Of a DNA stretch of 64,000 nt, positions 1 to 13,468 are shown one piece after another. The position numbers and the translations under genes were made by a program. This DNA comes from Dryococelus australis (Eukaryota; Arthropoda; Insecta; Phasmatodea; Phasmatidae): contig CM057009.1 of NCBI GenBank assembly GCA_029891345.1, positions 287,504,966-287,568,965 of the forward strand. The letters run 5' to 3'. The notes below the pieces were generated by a model. The model worked only from the letters and a program-made list of their open reading frames with translations. It ran no database searches and was not told the origin of the DNA. The stretch's first letter is position 1; each line of letters begins with the position of its first letter.

Positions 1-1381
1 AACATCAAAAGTATTTGATGAAAAATACGGGATAGTTAATATTTCAAGTAGACCACTAAATATTTATATTCCAGTAAACATTGCTGGGCCTCATCGTGCC
101 AGTGCAGAGGCCAATATGCCGCCTACATTTCGTATAAATTCAACACATTGACGCGATTCACATCTATCAGCACGTTTTCCCAATGCCAGGCCGCTGTTAC
201 GAAGTGAACCGGCACTGTAATGACGGCAGTGGAGTGGCAGCGGCCGGTACAAAGCATGACCAGAGCAGCGCACCAGTCATGCCTGTCAGCCCTGGCATGA
301 GCATCAGCTGAGCGGTGCTCGGGCAGCCCTGACACGAGCATCATCACCTACTTTAGAGTCCAGCCCAAGGATCTAGGCCCAAGCGACAGCAGCGCAGGAG
401 GGCGCGGCCTGCCCGCGCTGCAGAGGATATACGTGCTCACCCAGCTATGTACACGATCAGACCAAAGCAAGAGCATGGCGCGCACACATGTATTGCGCAA
501 CTCCACATAAACATTTTGATCGCTACATGCCCCATATCAATGTATGACCCACGAGACCTGCGTAATAGATCTTTAATAACAACTTTATATTTAGTAATAA
601 ATAATCTAATCTTTTCATACACTTTCAATGCCCATGTCATACTGTGTTTAGGCCTTCCTTTTCACGACTAGGGGTGGTCCAATATGCCTTTCTTGGGTAT
701 CAAATGAATAAGGATACATCCAGCTGTTAAAAATATACATACGAATTTATATTTAATTTTAAAAGTGGCTTTTTATGCGTTAGAGACGATTGAACCTGAC
801 TTCATGCAAAAAATGGCAAGTTTGAGGGCATAGGGGGTTAGGGGCGGGTCAAAATTACCTCCCCCTCTATTATGACCTTATTCTCGGGAACATTGAGGGG
901 TCGTAATAGAGTTTCTACTGTATTTAACTTTTAGCTTAATTATGGAAGCCAGAGCACTGTTTACGATCACACACTATACAGATAAATAGTACAGGTTGGC
1001 AGCTATGATAACACCTGACCTTGACAAAAGGAAACAATAACAAAACATAGTTTGTTGGATTGCTTGAAACAAAAATCTTCTAACATGTCGCAAGTGTAAA
1101 ATAATAAAACAGTACAGTTTTTCATACTTTTTACACTAAAATTGGAAAATTTGGTAGGTATGCATTCACATAAACTCAAGGGAAGTATCACAAGAATTCT
1201 GCAAGAAACCATGCCATTTGAATTTTGAATTAAAACTTTCTGAACTGAACCAATGAAACATGTTTGTAACAGAGTGTGATTATTTGCTTCAGCAAAAACA
1301 CAATGCTGTGCCATCATGTTGTCTTTTTGCTGTCAGCTGAGCACTCTTTAAAGCCCTGCTCAGTCTCATTTTCCTGTTTAT
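1..1381. other. No gene recognised; left edge
   Basis: No conserved coding sequence is visible on either strand. Positions 180-430 are GC-richer and contain a 20-base block repeated at 287-306 and 324-343 (about 17 of 20 identical, 37-bp spacing). A pogo-type terminal repeat ends at 920. The missing last coding exon of Rap1 was looked for here (a C-terminal helix, basic stretch and CAAX box on the minus strand) and not found. Confidence 0.6.
897..920. repeat. Pogo/Tigger-type terminal repeat, right end
   Basis: Read on the minus strand the end is CAGTAGAAACTCTATTACG, directly flanked by TA at 921-922. This is the CAGTxxAACCTC-like terminus of pogo/Tigger MITEs, which insert at TA. The body would run leftwards into the 660-900 AT/GC-mixed tract, but no matching left end was seen, so this is a one-ended relic. 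Confidence 0.45.
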
Positions 1382-1652
1382 TGTATTTCCTTCAACACAG
1401 CACACTGCTTACTGTGTTTCCTTCCACATAGCACACAGCATACTGTGTTTCCTTCCACATAGCACACAGCATACTGTGTTTCCTTCCACATAGCACACTG
1501 CATACTGTGTTTCCTTCCACATAGCACACTGCATACTGTGTTTCCTTCCACATAGCACACTGCATACTGTGTTTCCTTCCACATAGCATACTGTGTTTCC
1601 TTCCAAATAGCACCCTGAATACTGCGTTTCCTTCCACATTGCACATATAGAA
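1382..1652. repeat. 31-bp minisatellite, nine units
   Basis: The units start at 1382, 1413, 1444, 1475, 1506, 1537, 1568, 1592 and 1623. The core reads TGTGTTTCCTTCCACATAGC followed by ACAC[AT]GCATAC. Six inner units are 31 bp and nearly identical, the seventh is shortened to 24 bp, and the outer ones are diverged. Because 31 is not a multiple of 3 and the unit has no stop in the minus-strand frames, all three minus frames stay open across the array; those reading frames are artefacts of the repeat. Confidence 0.95.
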
Positions 1653-2981
1653 GCTAATGCTGCCTTTATGGTCACGACTAGTGTTCAAATGTCGATCGGA
1701 CAGCATTGTAAAACAGCTACAACCAAAACATGTCATTTTGCCAGTCCTCTTTCCTGTTTGCATAGAACATCAAGAAACCAATCTGAGAGTCTTAACAATT
1801 TAAACATAATTGTAAGTTAAAGGTTAAACCACACAACCACTTCTCCAACTTTGATGCCCATGTTATTCTAAGAATTAAAATTGTTAAAATATATTCAGTT
1901 ACATGAAAAACACATTTTTAGAGTGGGTTTAAAATAAGATTATTTAATCCTGAATCAGCTACAAATTGTGTATCTCAATAATTTCTTCCTTGCTTTGTAG
2001 TTTAGTGAACAAGGCAGTAGAATTTCAATATTAAAAAATAGAGCTATTTGGACGTGCAAAATACTGTGCATTAAAAAAGTGAACCAACAAAAAACATAAG
2101 GAGTAATTGATAAATGGAAAGTAAACATATTTGTAACTTAAAAGGACACTTATTAAAATCTTAGAATTTTGGGTTAGATATACAAATATGTATAATTTTG
2201 AGTTGTGTATTTAGAACTGCAATTTAATATCTGCAATCACAAACATACAAGAGAGTTTGAAAATATATGTAAATATTTTTATACAGTAAGATTAGTATTA
2301 TCAATGTCTTGAATTCAAGAATATTCAGCATGCACAAATTTGTGATAATCACAATTATGCATTAAAAATGAAGATAATTTCTTTTTCACAAAGGTATTAA
2401 ATAGCTAAAAATATGTAGTGATTTGTATACACATATATGACTAAAAGAGCATTGTGTTTTGCTACAAAATATTATCTGGCAGCCTTTAATTTATCGGGAC
2501 AGTGCCATTTCATACTGCATTCCCTTTAAATTTTGGAAAGTGATCCCCCTTTCCCTCACCAGGCATTCATAGCTATGCCACTGATGGTATACCTGGCTCT
2601 TAATGCAGTTTTGGCTTTCCATACATTACATGTGATACACAATTCAAAAGCAGCACATTTCACATGTTCCAGATTTCTTGAACTCTAGTTTTGCCAAAAA
2701 TGTTATATGAATGTAAAAAATTCATAAAGGATACAAGCAGTAGTCAACACTCTTTTATAATAAAAAAAAAAGTGTAATTCTATCACAGCCATACATCCAT
2801 TTCAATATTGAGCTACCTATCTGCCTTATATCAACAGGTGATTATCTATAGACTTAGCAGTTGTAAGGAAAATTTGGCAAACAATTTTTTTTTGTAAAAA
2901 AAAAAAAAAAAAATTGCCACTTATCACTTAAAAAAAATATATATATATATATATAAAGAAAATTACTATAGTAAAACTTAC
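1653..2981. other. AT-rich non-coding; Rap1 intron
   Basis: This is the start of the intron downstream of the 2982-3134 Rap1 exon, which has a GT donor on the minus strand. It is AT-rich with no coding similarity I recognise. An 18-base A run lies at 2896-2913 and an (AT)n tract at 2937-2955, close to the donor. No next Rap1 exon is visible, so that intron is at least 2.98 kb. Confidence 0.7.
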
Positions 2982-3134
2982 ATCATTTACATTTATTTTA
3001 GCTTTAGCAGACGTTTCCATGAATGTACAGCTAAACTGCCTAGATAGTGTAACACCTTGATCTTTTCCAACTACCCGTTCATCTTCTAAATCACATTTGT
3101 TTCCAACCAAAACCATTGGGACTTCATCCGTGTC
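2982..3134 (-). CDS. Rap1: Rap1 small GTPase, internal exon (residues 105-155)
   Basis: This 153-base exon encodes 51 residues of the Ras-related GTPase Rap1, a membrane-anchored GDP/GTP switch controlling integrin- and cadherin-based adhesion. It carries the guanine-recognition motif NKCD (residues 116-119) and the ETSAK motif (144-148), and ends KINVND. It is preceded on the minus strand by a TTTGCAG acceptor and followed by a GTAAGTTTT donor, both in phase 0. The run [20 protein letters not shown] is Rap1-type; Rap2 differs strongly here. It joins in frame to the exon at 26538-26666. The final ~29 residues with the prenylated CAAX box must lie further left, outside the window. Confidence 0.96.
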
Positions 3135-3244
3135 CTGCAAACACAATAATATTTTTAAGCTGATAAATCACAAAATAACAAATTAATTAAAATTATAGTG
3201 TTTAAGACAAAAAGCCATGAAGTTCCTAAAGAATTACCACCGAT

Positions 3245-3305
3245 ATCCAAAATTTCAGTTCCCTGACTTTCCCAGACAAAATTACAAAATTTCCAAGGCT
3301 TTTCC
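3245..3305. repeat. Dispersed TTCCCTGAC-type repeat, copy 1
   Basis: It contains the phrase TTCCCTGACTTTCCCAG followed by a diverged second half ending near TTCCAAGGCTTTTCC. Related phrases occur at 38085-38165 and 61755-61815. The alternating CCTGAC/CCAGG pattern is a common kind of animal interspersed repeat; no boundaries or target duplications can be fixed. Confidence 0.35.
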
Positions 3306-3698
3306 ACACATTGCTGGTAACAATACTAAAACAATCAATCAATATTTTCATCTGTTTTAAGATGATTAGTGGAATGAAACTGGACTAATTTTTCCAATTA
3401 TAGAAATGCACATTATACATTATGAACAAGAAAACCATACTGCATAGATCCATTATAAAATAAGCAATAAGTATGTAGAGTTGGGTTATTTAATTAAAAT
3501 ATGGACTAGGCCTATTAAACACATAAGTATTGCACAGTTATAAAATAAATGTAAACAAATAAGACCAGAAAAATGTCATGATACAAAAAAATAGAAATAA
3601 TTTCCAATAAACAAAAATGAAATGCTAAAGTAGATAGTGTCAAGCATAAAACATGTATGCCCATTTTCAATAAAATAATTTGCATTATTTGTAAAATA

Positions 3699-4110
3699 CA
3701 GTAAAACCTCCATTAAGGGGGCGGTTCACACCATAAAAAGAAATGATGTCCCCCACCACTCCGCAGGCTGGTACATAAACCGGGCTACTTTCACGAACCT
3801 TTCAGTCAAGAAAGAACTGTGGGATGTGGTGGATGCGTCACCCTGCTTGGCGAAGAGTCGTTGGCAGCCTTGCAAGTGTCAGAACCTCCCCCCCCCCAAC
3901 ACCTGCTTCCTGGGTCAGACAGCTTGCTGCAGCAATGTTGCCAGACCTCCCTGTGCTTGCCTGTTGCCCTTGTGCTACCCGCTATCCGCTCGCTCAGGCA
4001 AGCAGGCCGGCTTGGTGCGTCTGATCAGCTGTTCTTGCGTGCAGCGCACACAAAGTAATGTTGTGTCGATAACTAGTGTATTAACGTGGGTTCCTCATAT
4101 TACATAACTA
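3699..4110. mobile_element. Pogo/Tigger-type MITE (one clear end)
   Basis: The left end CAGTAAAACCTCCATTAA begins directly after a TA dinucleotide. Its 18 bases are the exact inverted match of the right terminus of the Tigger element at 15592-15609. The interior (3720-4030) is much GC-richer than the surrounding intron and includes a run of nine C. The right end is uncertain; a weak candidate is the region near 4080-4110. No transposase is encoded, so this looks like a non-autonomous relative of the Tigger element. Confidence 0.5.
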
Positions 4111-6922
4111 AGGCATTTTGCAGAAATGTTATAGTATGTTGGCAAAAATTTACGAGAGACTTAGATATCTTGTAAATGCTGATTTAAATTAATCTCTCCC
4201 CTCACATAGAAATAAATTGATACCCAAAAAATGTACATAGTTACACAAACTAAAATTTGTTTAGACCGAAAACATAATGTAGATTACCAATGAATACTAT
4301 TTACACAATTCTTATCATAGAACTGAAAATCAAAAGAGAAAAAATGGCAAATCCAATTTATTTACAAGTACCATAAATCATAGCAATAAGTATTTTGCTC
4401 ATAAAAAAATTACAATGAAGGTGCGTTATTACATGAAATGACCTTGTTTTACAAAGTTTAATGTCAAGTTTTATGTACACATGAACACAAACTTATTTTA
4501 AATTAAATACTAACATTTCTATATTTTAAATTCTGATTGTAGTTTATTCGCAGTTTCTTCATGATTTTTGAATCAAACCTTTGAAAAAATCACCCCATGC
4601 ATGATGTGCTCAGTTGTTACCTTAATATAATTTACCACAAGCATTTTTTATACTCTGATTTACATAAAAATACCCATTTTTTAAATATTAAAGTTGAATT
4701 TATATTTATATCTTATCAATACATCGTAATATTAAATTTATAATTAATATGAACAAACAGGCACACAGTGTGTTGGCATTTCAAAGTAAAAATAGTTCTA
4801 ATACAAAATATTATTACACTGAGTGAACACGAATGAGTTATATTTGTCCCTTTGGTGTAATTTTCTACACCTGATTAAGTTTTATTTGCATGAGGCAGAG
4901 GAATATCCAGGAAGTAAAACTTTATAGCAGCGCTTTCTGTAACAGTGAATGGACTATAGTTAGGGCCAACAATCTGGTGATTAAATGAACTGAAAAATAT
5001 GTTTCATTATTATTAATTTGTTGCTGAATGGTGGTAACTTCACAGATAATAGAGAATTCTGAGCATGAGGCAGATATACGTATTGCGATTCGATACTGAG
5101 ACGATCACAGACACTCGTTTCTACAAGCTGCTGTGTGGTGCTCCACATGATGCTAAATTCATTATTACTGAAGACTGATTTTACTGGAGCTACAGCGGTT
5201 GTACATGACAGTGAAACAAGATATCTAAGAGCAATTCAAATGTAGGTTCTCAGAGATATTTATGTTAGTGTATACTGTAGAATTTTTTGAATACAAAATA
5301 TTCTAGATTGAAATTCTGCACAAAAACAATACACAATTAAATTTAATCAGAATTTATGCTATTAAAACTGTATTTTCTTCAGAAAAACAAGTATCACTAT
5401 GTTTGTTATATGTAAGTACTCTCTTAAATTACGAGAGAAACAAGATTAGATAGTTATAGTAATAATTCAACCCGTTTTCTCTCATTTTAAAGAGTACCAC
5501 TGTCAAGCGTTCCAAAGACATACAAAATATTTACTGTTTACAGCAGCTGCACTCTTATTACTGATGAACACTGATAAACCATCAGTGATCTCAGTGCTTA
5601 TCATCAGCAACTGATTGCGCCCACAATATGCACAAAGGAAGCAGGCATTTGACTACATAAATTACGTGACAAAGTTTAACTCCGGGCTGATAAGTCTAAT
5701 AAAATTAATATACCTCAGCGTTAGTATTAAATATTGTCATGCTTATGTAAAGTTTTGCGTGAAAACAAAGCCTATGCTATACTGTGAAACATTCATCTTG
5801 AAAAGGTTTCTACAGTGCATAAAGCTTTCTTTTTTAAACATTTACACATTTCCATATCAGCACAAATAAATGCAGTGTGTGTAAGCATTTTTCGGTAACT
5901 ATACCTACTAATAACCGTAACCATATTTTATCCCACAGACACAAACTATAATCAACTATTTACCATTGTTAACAAGTTACTTCACTATGTTTTAATGAGA
6001 GCCATTTCAATACATCAAAGGTTTGATTTTCTTTCACTACGTAGGCCTACATATCTGGTAAAACTGAGAAAACGAAATGTTGAAAACACTTCATAAAATC
6101 AAATGAATGCTGACTGATACAAATACACCCAACAACAAATACGTGTGCGTATACACACACACACATAGGGTGGTTCACGAGGAGTTACTGCCACTCACAA
6201 TGGTTATTCCTTGTCACTTGGAAGAAAATATGCCATATAAATGTTGGTCCTATTCCCAATATTTATAGAGCAATTCTAAAAATGTGAAAGGTGAAGAAAT
6301 AACGAACAAGCATTTAAGGAGTTAAAAGAAGTATTATTATTATTATTATCATACTTTATTGTTACAGTTGAGCATCATCTGCCATATCAGTATATTCTGT
6401 GGGAAATGTACGTGGCATTGTAACAATGACTATAACTCACAACCAAATGCTACAACCACAATAAATGTGCAGAAACGTGCCGTGTTCACACAGTACACAT
6501 GAAACAGGTAGTTACTGTTTATGATGGCCAAAGACGCACTGTTCACTTCAATAGTCAAACTGTCATGAGCTGTTCACTCTAACGAGTTTCTAATTTTTCA
6601 AATTATTCGGTAAATATTACGACTAAGAGCCACAGACATATTACATAATTTGCTCCAAATAACTTAAAGAATAGACCCTGTAAGGGGAGGTAACACCTCA
6701 ATAATCACCTTGTATGTATTTATACATACACAAATATCATGAACACGTATAGTTCTCGTAAGTAATGTCTACAGGTTGAACATATTTTATACAAATATCA
6801 AATAATGAATTTTTCGGTGACCAGCCAACACCCCCAACATTATAGATGGTGATGAGATATAGAAATGCAGAAGAAAGTAGATGGCATAGAAATTACTAGA
6901 TGATAACCAACCATATGTAAGG
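4111..6922. other. AT-rich intron sequence, nothing recognised
   Basis: I see no coding similarity, RNA gene or clear mobile element. Short features only: a CA-rich microsatellite near 6150-6168, an ATT triplet run near 6333-6348, and one TAGGCCTA palindrome at 6042-6049. Confidence 0.6.
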
Positions 6923-7069
6923 CATATGCAATTAGAAGCAGGTCACCTAGAAATGAATGCAGGTCATATGCAATTGAATGTATGTCGCATGAAAAATCAT
7001 GTAGGTTACAAGGAAATTAACAGAAGACATGTGAATAATTGTACAAGACATGCAATTCATTTTATTGAA
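6923..7069 (+). repeat. 21-bp minisatellite, about seven units
   Basis: Units start every 21 bases at 6923, 6944, 6965, 6986, 7007, 7028 and 7049. The consensus is close to CATATGCAATTGAATGTAGGT. The first four units are clear and the last three decay. Since 21 is a multiple of 3, the plus strand reads as a seven-residue repeat (HMQLEAG, HLEMNAG, HMQLNVC, RMKNHVG) in one open frame. There is no sign of a real gene. Confidence 0.8.
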
Positions 7070-7310
7070 GAGTTGAACTTGATAACGGCTCATTTTATTG
7101 GAAAAATTAATATGTAGTGATTTTAATTTTTTATGAAATGTGTTTGACCGATGTTATTTATTATTATATACCTTTTTCTGACAATGATAACTAATAATTT
7201 TGAAATTATGGCACTTTTAAAATTATGTTATTTGCAGCTAGGAAACAGTAATATATTTTTCTAAAGATTTTATTGGAGATATGCCCTTATCCAAATCAAC
7301 CTTTCAATTG

Positions 7311-7371
7311 TATACAAATGAATGTAGGTCACATGTACAGATATGTAGGTAACATGCAAACAAGACAAGTA
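7311..7371 (+). repeat. Second cluster of the 21-bp minisatellite
   Basis: Three further units of the 6923-7069 type occur here, with ATGTAGGT closing at 7329 and 7350, separated from the first cluster by 240 bp of unrelated AT-rich DNA. This suggests one array was split by insertion or decay of middle units. Confidence 0.65.
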
Positions 7372-10300
7372 AATTGTGCACACTATTTGTGGAAACAGTG
7401 ACGGTTACTGCACAAGTTGAAAAAATAAAATTTATAAATTTTAAAATAAAAAGTAAGGTCACTATTTTTGTGTTTCAATATTTAATCTTCAGTACGATAG
7501 TGATTCTTTGCATTTATGTTGCAATGAAATTAAGTCAGGTTTGAATACACAAAATTCTATGCATAGTTTGGGGTCACTAAGTTAGTCAATTTTTACATTT
7601 CAGTTTTCAATAGTAAATGCTTTACTGTACCAAAACAATAACAATTATTCTCTTAGCTGAGCTGATGCTTAAAAATTATTTTCTTTAAGTATTGTAACCG
7701 TCTGCATATGTGTTACAATGTTCTAACTGTTTATTACTCGTGAGTCAAGAAGAGTACAGTTATTTATATATTTATGGCCAAAAATATATTCTTTACATGT
7801 TCACTTGCCTCTGATTTAGTCTCTGACATACACGTGCGCATATGCACACGCAGATACTCACACTGGCACAAATATAACTGACTTATTATAAATGAAAACA
7901 TGTCCATGGCAATTGATATAATTAGTAACAAAAGCAAAATTTAAAATAAGAAAAGAATTGTCAGCTCGCAAACACAGCAGAGAGAGCCAAGCGCCAAGTC
8001 CAGCCATCAGCCCCGTGCGTAGCTCGCTCACATGGCAGATGATACTTGTCACAGGTCCGGTCCACCTGTGTCGCTACCAATCATTGCGCTCTGTAGTGTA
8101 TAAATAAGGCCGAGTAAACAAAGTAATCCTCATTTAGTATTTTTTTCCCTGCATACAGGCAGTGACAATAACTTCAGCAAAAATATATATGTGCATTATA
8201 CACAAATGATAATCTCACTAATATTATTAATTTTGGTATTGAAATAAGTAGAAGTGTTATGTAATCTTCAAATTTTTGTTGTGAGAGGTAATTTGCGCAG
8301 AAACCCGTCAAGTATGGGCTATGGAGGAATAATTATACTATGTATAACAATATCTTATCGAGCCTACAAGCTATTGATGTATCCTCAAAAACAAATTTAC
8401 CCCTTTACACCGTATTAAGGCGATGTATTCCTCAAAATTTTGAAATTACGTTGTAAAAAAATTGGGGACATTGCTTGACAATTTTGAGGTGATATGTGTC
8501 TGTTACGGAAACGTATTATTCTTTACATGCAACATAAATTGCACTCTGCAATCTATTTACATGGCAGAAAAATATCACGTATGTGTAGGGAGTAATACCG
8601 CTGTTTTAAAATTTCTTACTGTTGTACTTAGTTTAATAATCTTATTTGTGACCATTTTATCTTTGTAACTATTTTGTTTATTTATTCTTTATTCAAAACT
8701 AAGGCAATATAAATAATTTTAATAGTGAAGGACAGTCGCTTAGTGGCAAAATTCGGACACACTGTTATTTGCGGTGCTCAAGATTTTTATTCGAGTGTTC
8801 AAATCTCTGTTGGATGATTTTTGTACCTATCCAAATGTATTAAAATACTTTTTATTTTACTGAATAAATAAAAACCAGGTCAATGGTCAATTAACGACCC
8901 TAATTATGGGAAATATATTATTGCAGTGCACAGACATAACTTGGTAATCAATCAAATTGATATATAACAAAGATTTAAATAATTGTGACAGTTGAAAGAC
9001 CGTTTAGAATTCTATTAATTTTTCAATTTCTTCTTATGTTTATGATTTTTACAATGTAATATTTTCATCATTAAAATGTTTTATATAAATTATAAATTTA
9101 TTTTGACAAATACAGTTTTATTATTTTATTAATTAAGATTACTAGGCCCTATCACTCACATGGTGTTAAGTCCTGATGACATAAACATATCTAAGATTAA
9201 AAAAAAAAAATGTAGCGGTTATCAAACTGGCCTGAAATGCTGGTTTCGCTCCAACCTCCACCAAAAATGACAAATTTTCTAAATGTAGCTACAAGTTTGC
9301 CTATGCCGAGGATTTCTTTTAGGTAAACAAAACAGCAACATTTAGCATTTTCGTTATTTTTAGTGTCATTTCACATTCCCACTTGAAAGGAGCCTGCATT
9401 CGCGCTTCACCTTGACCTGTCAGCAGCGCAGCTGTCTGTGTGCAGTCGCGAAACTTCCTCCGCACACATTTCACATTACTTGAGGTCATGAATGTTCTAT
9501 GTACGGCACTTCGATGTTGAAATAATAGTTTACTGTGTTGACGTAAATGTATTTGGTATAAGAGAGAATTGAGTCTAAAAAAAAACACACACATAGTTAT
9601 ATGGTTACATTAATTCCTCTTTAAAATTTCTGTTAATGGGAAAAATAATTTTAAACAGTCGTAAATAGTTACAGTTTCTAATGAAAAAAATTACATATTA
9701 AAAAATGAGAAATAGTGGCAAATATATGTATTTATTAATGTTAGAAAATTAATATTTGCTTATAACACCATAATTTCATGAGCTTCAAAACACAATTTGA
9801 CAAAGGTACATTTGTACATCACTTTTGTTGCACAATGTTTTATGTCAAGTTTGCATGAATAAAACGCGCACAGACACTTCAAGACCAAATATAATAATGT
9901 GTATTAAGAATCAAACATCTTGTCGTTAAAAAAAATAAATGAAATTAAAACAAATCATTTTGTAAATAAAAAATACTTAAAGTGTACACATCTGAATGTC
10001 TAACACATGACGAAAAGCACACGCATGTCACACCAAACCCAAACATGCATATCTCAGATATGCATTTAAGTTATATCTGTAGGTGTGTGTTTAAAAGCAT
10101 ATATTTTATTGTCTCAAATGCCCTTATCTCTATAAGTAACCTATTTAGGGTAACTCAGATATTAACATTTAAAATGTAAGGATTCATTCAATGCTTTAGT
10201 GTTTTAAAACTAGCCATTAATGTTTTTTTATTGTTTTGTAGAAGAAATTAAGTTGACACTAATAGTGCAAAATAACTGCTTTCATGGCAGTAGCAATTGT

Positions 10301-12174
10301 GAGTGTTTCCTCACAGAACATAAACTTTCAAAACTCTGGAGATTTGGGACTCTGAAATCGGGGACCTGAGGCAAACTGTTCCATTTGCCTACTTTCGTGG
10401 GTTGGGCTGAGAGTCATTTCAAATCCAAATCTTGGAACACCAAAATTCAGACACGTGATATAAATATGTCATTTCATACTTAACTATAGACACACCAGAA
10501 TTGAAAACATAAAAATATTACAACATTGTATTACTATAAGGGAGGATTTTATGGTGCGTAGGTGTACGGCTACGAAGAGATGTGGGCCTAATTTTAGACA
10601 CAATCATAAAATAACTTTTGTTAGACACAACAACTTTCCATCAGACCGATCCAGATTCGACCAGATGTTTGCATTTGGGAAACATGGAGGACGTCACCCA
10701 TAGCTGGCGGATTTTGCACAGAGATTTCCTGTTTTCTCTGCCTATGCATTGCGCCGCTGCTCTACCCACGTATCTCACCATGTACATTATTCATGCAGGT
10801 TTGGACGACAGAGTGCCTTTGGGACCACTAACAGTAAGCCTTCTCTCCTCCATGTTTATCAGGCTTCGCGCTGACGATACATTGAGATTTTCTTGTCCGT
10901 TAGGTGAAATTTAATAATATTAATTGAAGTACTATCAAATTTACACTGCATAGTGCATAGTTATTGGAGGCGCCTCTTATTATATCTTCAGCCCCAGTTG
11001 TCCTCTCTAATTTCATGGCTTGCGTGGTTCTTCACATTAGCACAGAGCCTGTGTTAGCACACACTACTGCAATTTCACTGATGCTTAACATTTCCGTGAA
11101 TGAGAATAACCATGCTGGTCACTATGCTCAGCAAATGTAATAAGATGCACAATGGCCACTTTTGTCCTCGTATCTCTGCACCATGACTAAGATGATATTT
11201 TGAGAATTATGTATACAAGTGACATTTTATAATTCCTGACGAATTCTAACACCTCCGTAAAACGTCTTCAAAAACATATTATTGCACAGTTTTAAATCAT
11301 TTATGTTATTTGTATATGTTTCTTTCAAGCTGTCTCGTACATTACAATGGAGTTTATTGCTGTTACGTTATTAAAAACCTACAAAAGACCGATGAATGAC
11401 AACTTACAGACTACTTTCAGTTACATTCAAATTGTCAGAGTTATGTTATGGTTACTGTAATTTTTTTAAATGTTTAAGTGTATGCTACCTTAATAAACAA
11501 AAGTGTACCAGAATTAAATGCTTTTGTTAATAACATAGTTGTAGCTGCAGGAAATCTTGAACTAGCACTACTGAGCTTTCTTCCCTGCGTATTCGGTACT
11601 TTGTTCATGTTGCGAGACATTTTAGTTTAGAAGGTCGGATAATAAGAAAAAGTAATAATTTCTTTCACATCACACTACTGTACAATGGTGTAAAAAGATA
11701 CACACCTTTTTGTATTTGGAGTCATGCTGGGCGATTTGTCCGGTAACAATATTAATTAATTCTGAATGACCGCAAATTAGAAAACATGTACGGTGCTACT
11801 GTAAACAACAAAAACATAATCAAGCCAGATGTAAACTTTGTAAACTAATTCTTTTACACGAACTAGTTCAAAATATAACAATTTACAGTTTTCTGATATA
11901 TATATGTTTTGTGGCAACTAACGCCTTCATGATGATATTTGATGTTTATGTTATCACTGGCTTAATGCAATCAATTATCTATGACCACAAAAATTTCTAT
12001 ACAATGTAAAATAAATATATACAAAATTTCTACTGTATGCAAGAACTTTTGCAATGTGTTACAAGAAACACTTATTTAAAAAAAGGTGGAATTAAATTTA
12101 GTAATGGTGTTCTTAAGTTAGTTTATCATATCTTTCTAATCATTTTATCTATTCCAAACAATGCTGACAGTTTG
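7372..12174. other. AT-rich intron sequence, nothing recognised
   Basis: No conserved gene is visible. GC-richer islands occur at 7960-8110 (containing GTATAAATAAGG at about 8097-8108), 9370-9490 and 10570-10900, but none has a recognisable protein, RNA or TE motif. Open frames here are short and lack splice or family support. Confidence 0.5.
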
Positions 12175-12260
12175 TCTGATTCCACGGTATGGAGCGCTGT
12201 TACCTCTCATCCCTGGAGTCTGGGTTTGATTCTCGGCAACGTTTCTTGGAATGTTTCAAG
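12175..12260 (+). mobile_element. tRNA-related SINE head, degenerate
   Basis: The segment carries a B-box-like GGTTTGATTCTC at about 12222-12233 with an A-box-like GTATGGAGCGCTG about 40 bases upstream, the spacing of an RNA polymerase III promoter in tRNA-derived SINEs. It resembles the SINE heads at 41870-42085 and 49126-49347. No poly-A tail or target duplication was seen. Confidence 0.5.
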
Positions 12261-13468
12261 TGAGGTGAAAATAGGTAAAAAGAGTTTTCACAAAATCTCA
12301 ATGTGTCTTAAATCCGATATGTTATTGCATTTTTTTTGCTTAGGAAAATTGCCTATTTAAAAACCTTAAAGCCTATTTCAGCATTTTTTAGATTCATTCA
12401 GTGATAAAAAGGGGTAAAATGAGTTTTAATACTTTACACAATATAGCTTAAGCCCTACATGTTATTACACTCGTTTTTATTTAAAGTACTGCCCATACTA
12501 AATGTTCATAAATTTATTTTAGGAATTGTTTTAAATTTTGTTTCTAAAGGCGATGAGGAGGTGGAATAAGATAAAATATGAGTTTCTTCTCTTATTATTT
12601 TCTTTATATGGAGTGGAATTGTATGTAGGCCTAAATATTGTCGAAATATCATCTTACATTGTTAAGTTTTCGATAACCTCCATGTATAGATTTGCTATTT
12701 TTTACGCTCATTTTCAAAGCAAATGAGATAGCGGGCAAAAGTTAAATTTAATTTCAATATTTCATACACAAAATTACAGCAACAAATATACGTATCTCGG
12801 ATACACACACAACTTGCTACAGTGACGATCTGCGGTGGGCGATGTGGCATCCCCGTATGAGCACACACTCTCCCGGTCAGGTTGGGGATGGCCAGTATCA
12901 GTACATGTGGAGCGCTCTCTTGGCTCGTTACGAACTACACACTTTGTCGCCACGCATCTCAGGAGTATTTTGAATAAAAATCACAAATTATAAGTCCTGG
13001 GTTCATTATAAATATATAGAATTGAAGAGTAAACTTGGAGTAATGAGTTCCGTATAAATCTGTGTAAATGTACATGTACTACGGTAAAAACAAACTATTA
13101 GTGACCAGTCGTAACACACTCCAAAGAATAAAAAAGTCTTAAAAAATCATATAAAATGATTGGACTGGACGACAAAGCTAATATTAACACCTCACTAGAA
13201 AACAAAGATAAATAAACGTTTAAAAAACTTAATTTTGGTCATCACACACAAATTACGCTCAGGACACTAAATGGCGTCAGTTTGTGGATCTAATACAGCA
13301 CCATATTATTAATTTATTTTTAGCTCTTGGGTGATTGTATTTAAAGTTTATATTACATCATAAAAATTTACATACCTTCTACTTCATGTATGAATAGTTT
13401 ATATAGTTTTAACTTAATTGACATTATCCTTAACCCCATTCCAATAACACTAAGTATCGTGCTAATTC
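12261..13468. other. Intron sequence, nothing recognised
   Basis: Mostly AT-rich. A GC-richer patch at 12810-12965 has no recognised motif. One TAGGCCTA palindrome lies at 12626-12633. Confidence 0.5.

Noticed and set aside
1378..1763. Three overlapping minus-strand Cys/Trp-rich frames
   Set aside because: They are produced by the stop-free 31-bp minisatellite rotating through frames; no flanking coding sequence or splice context.
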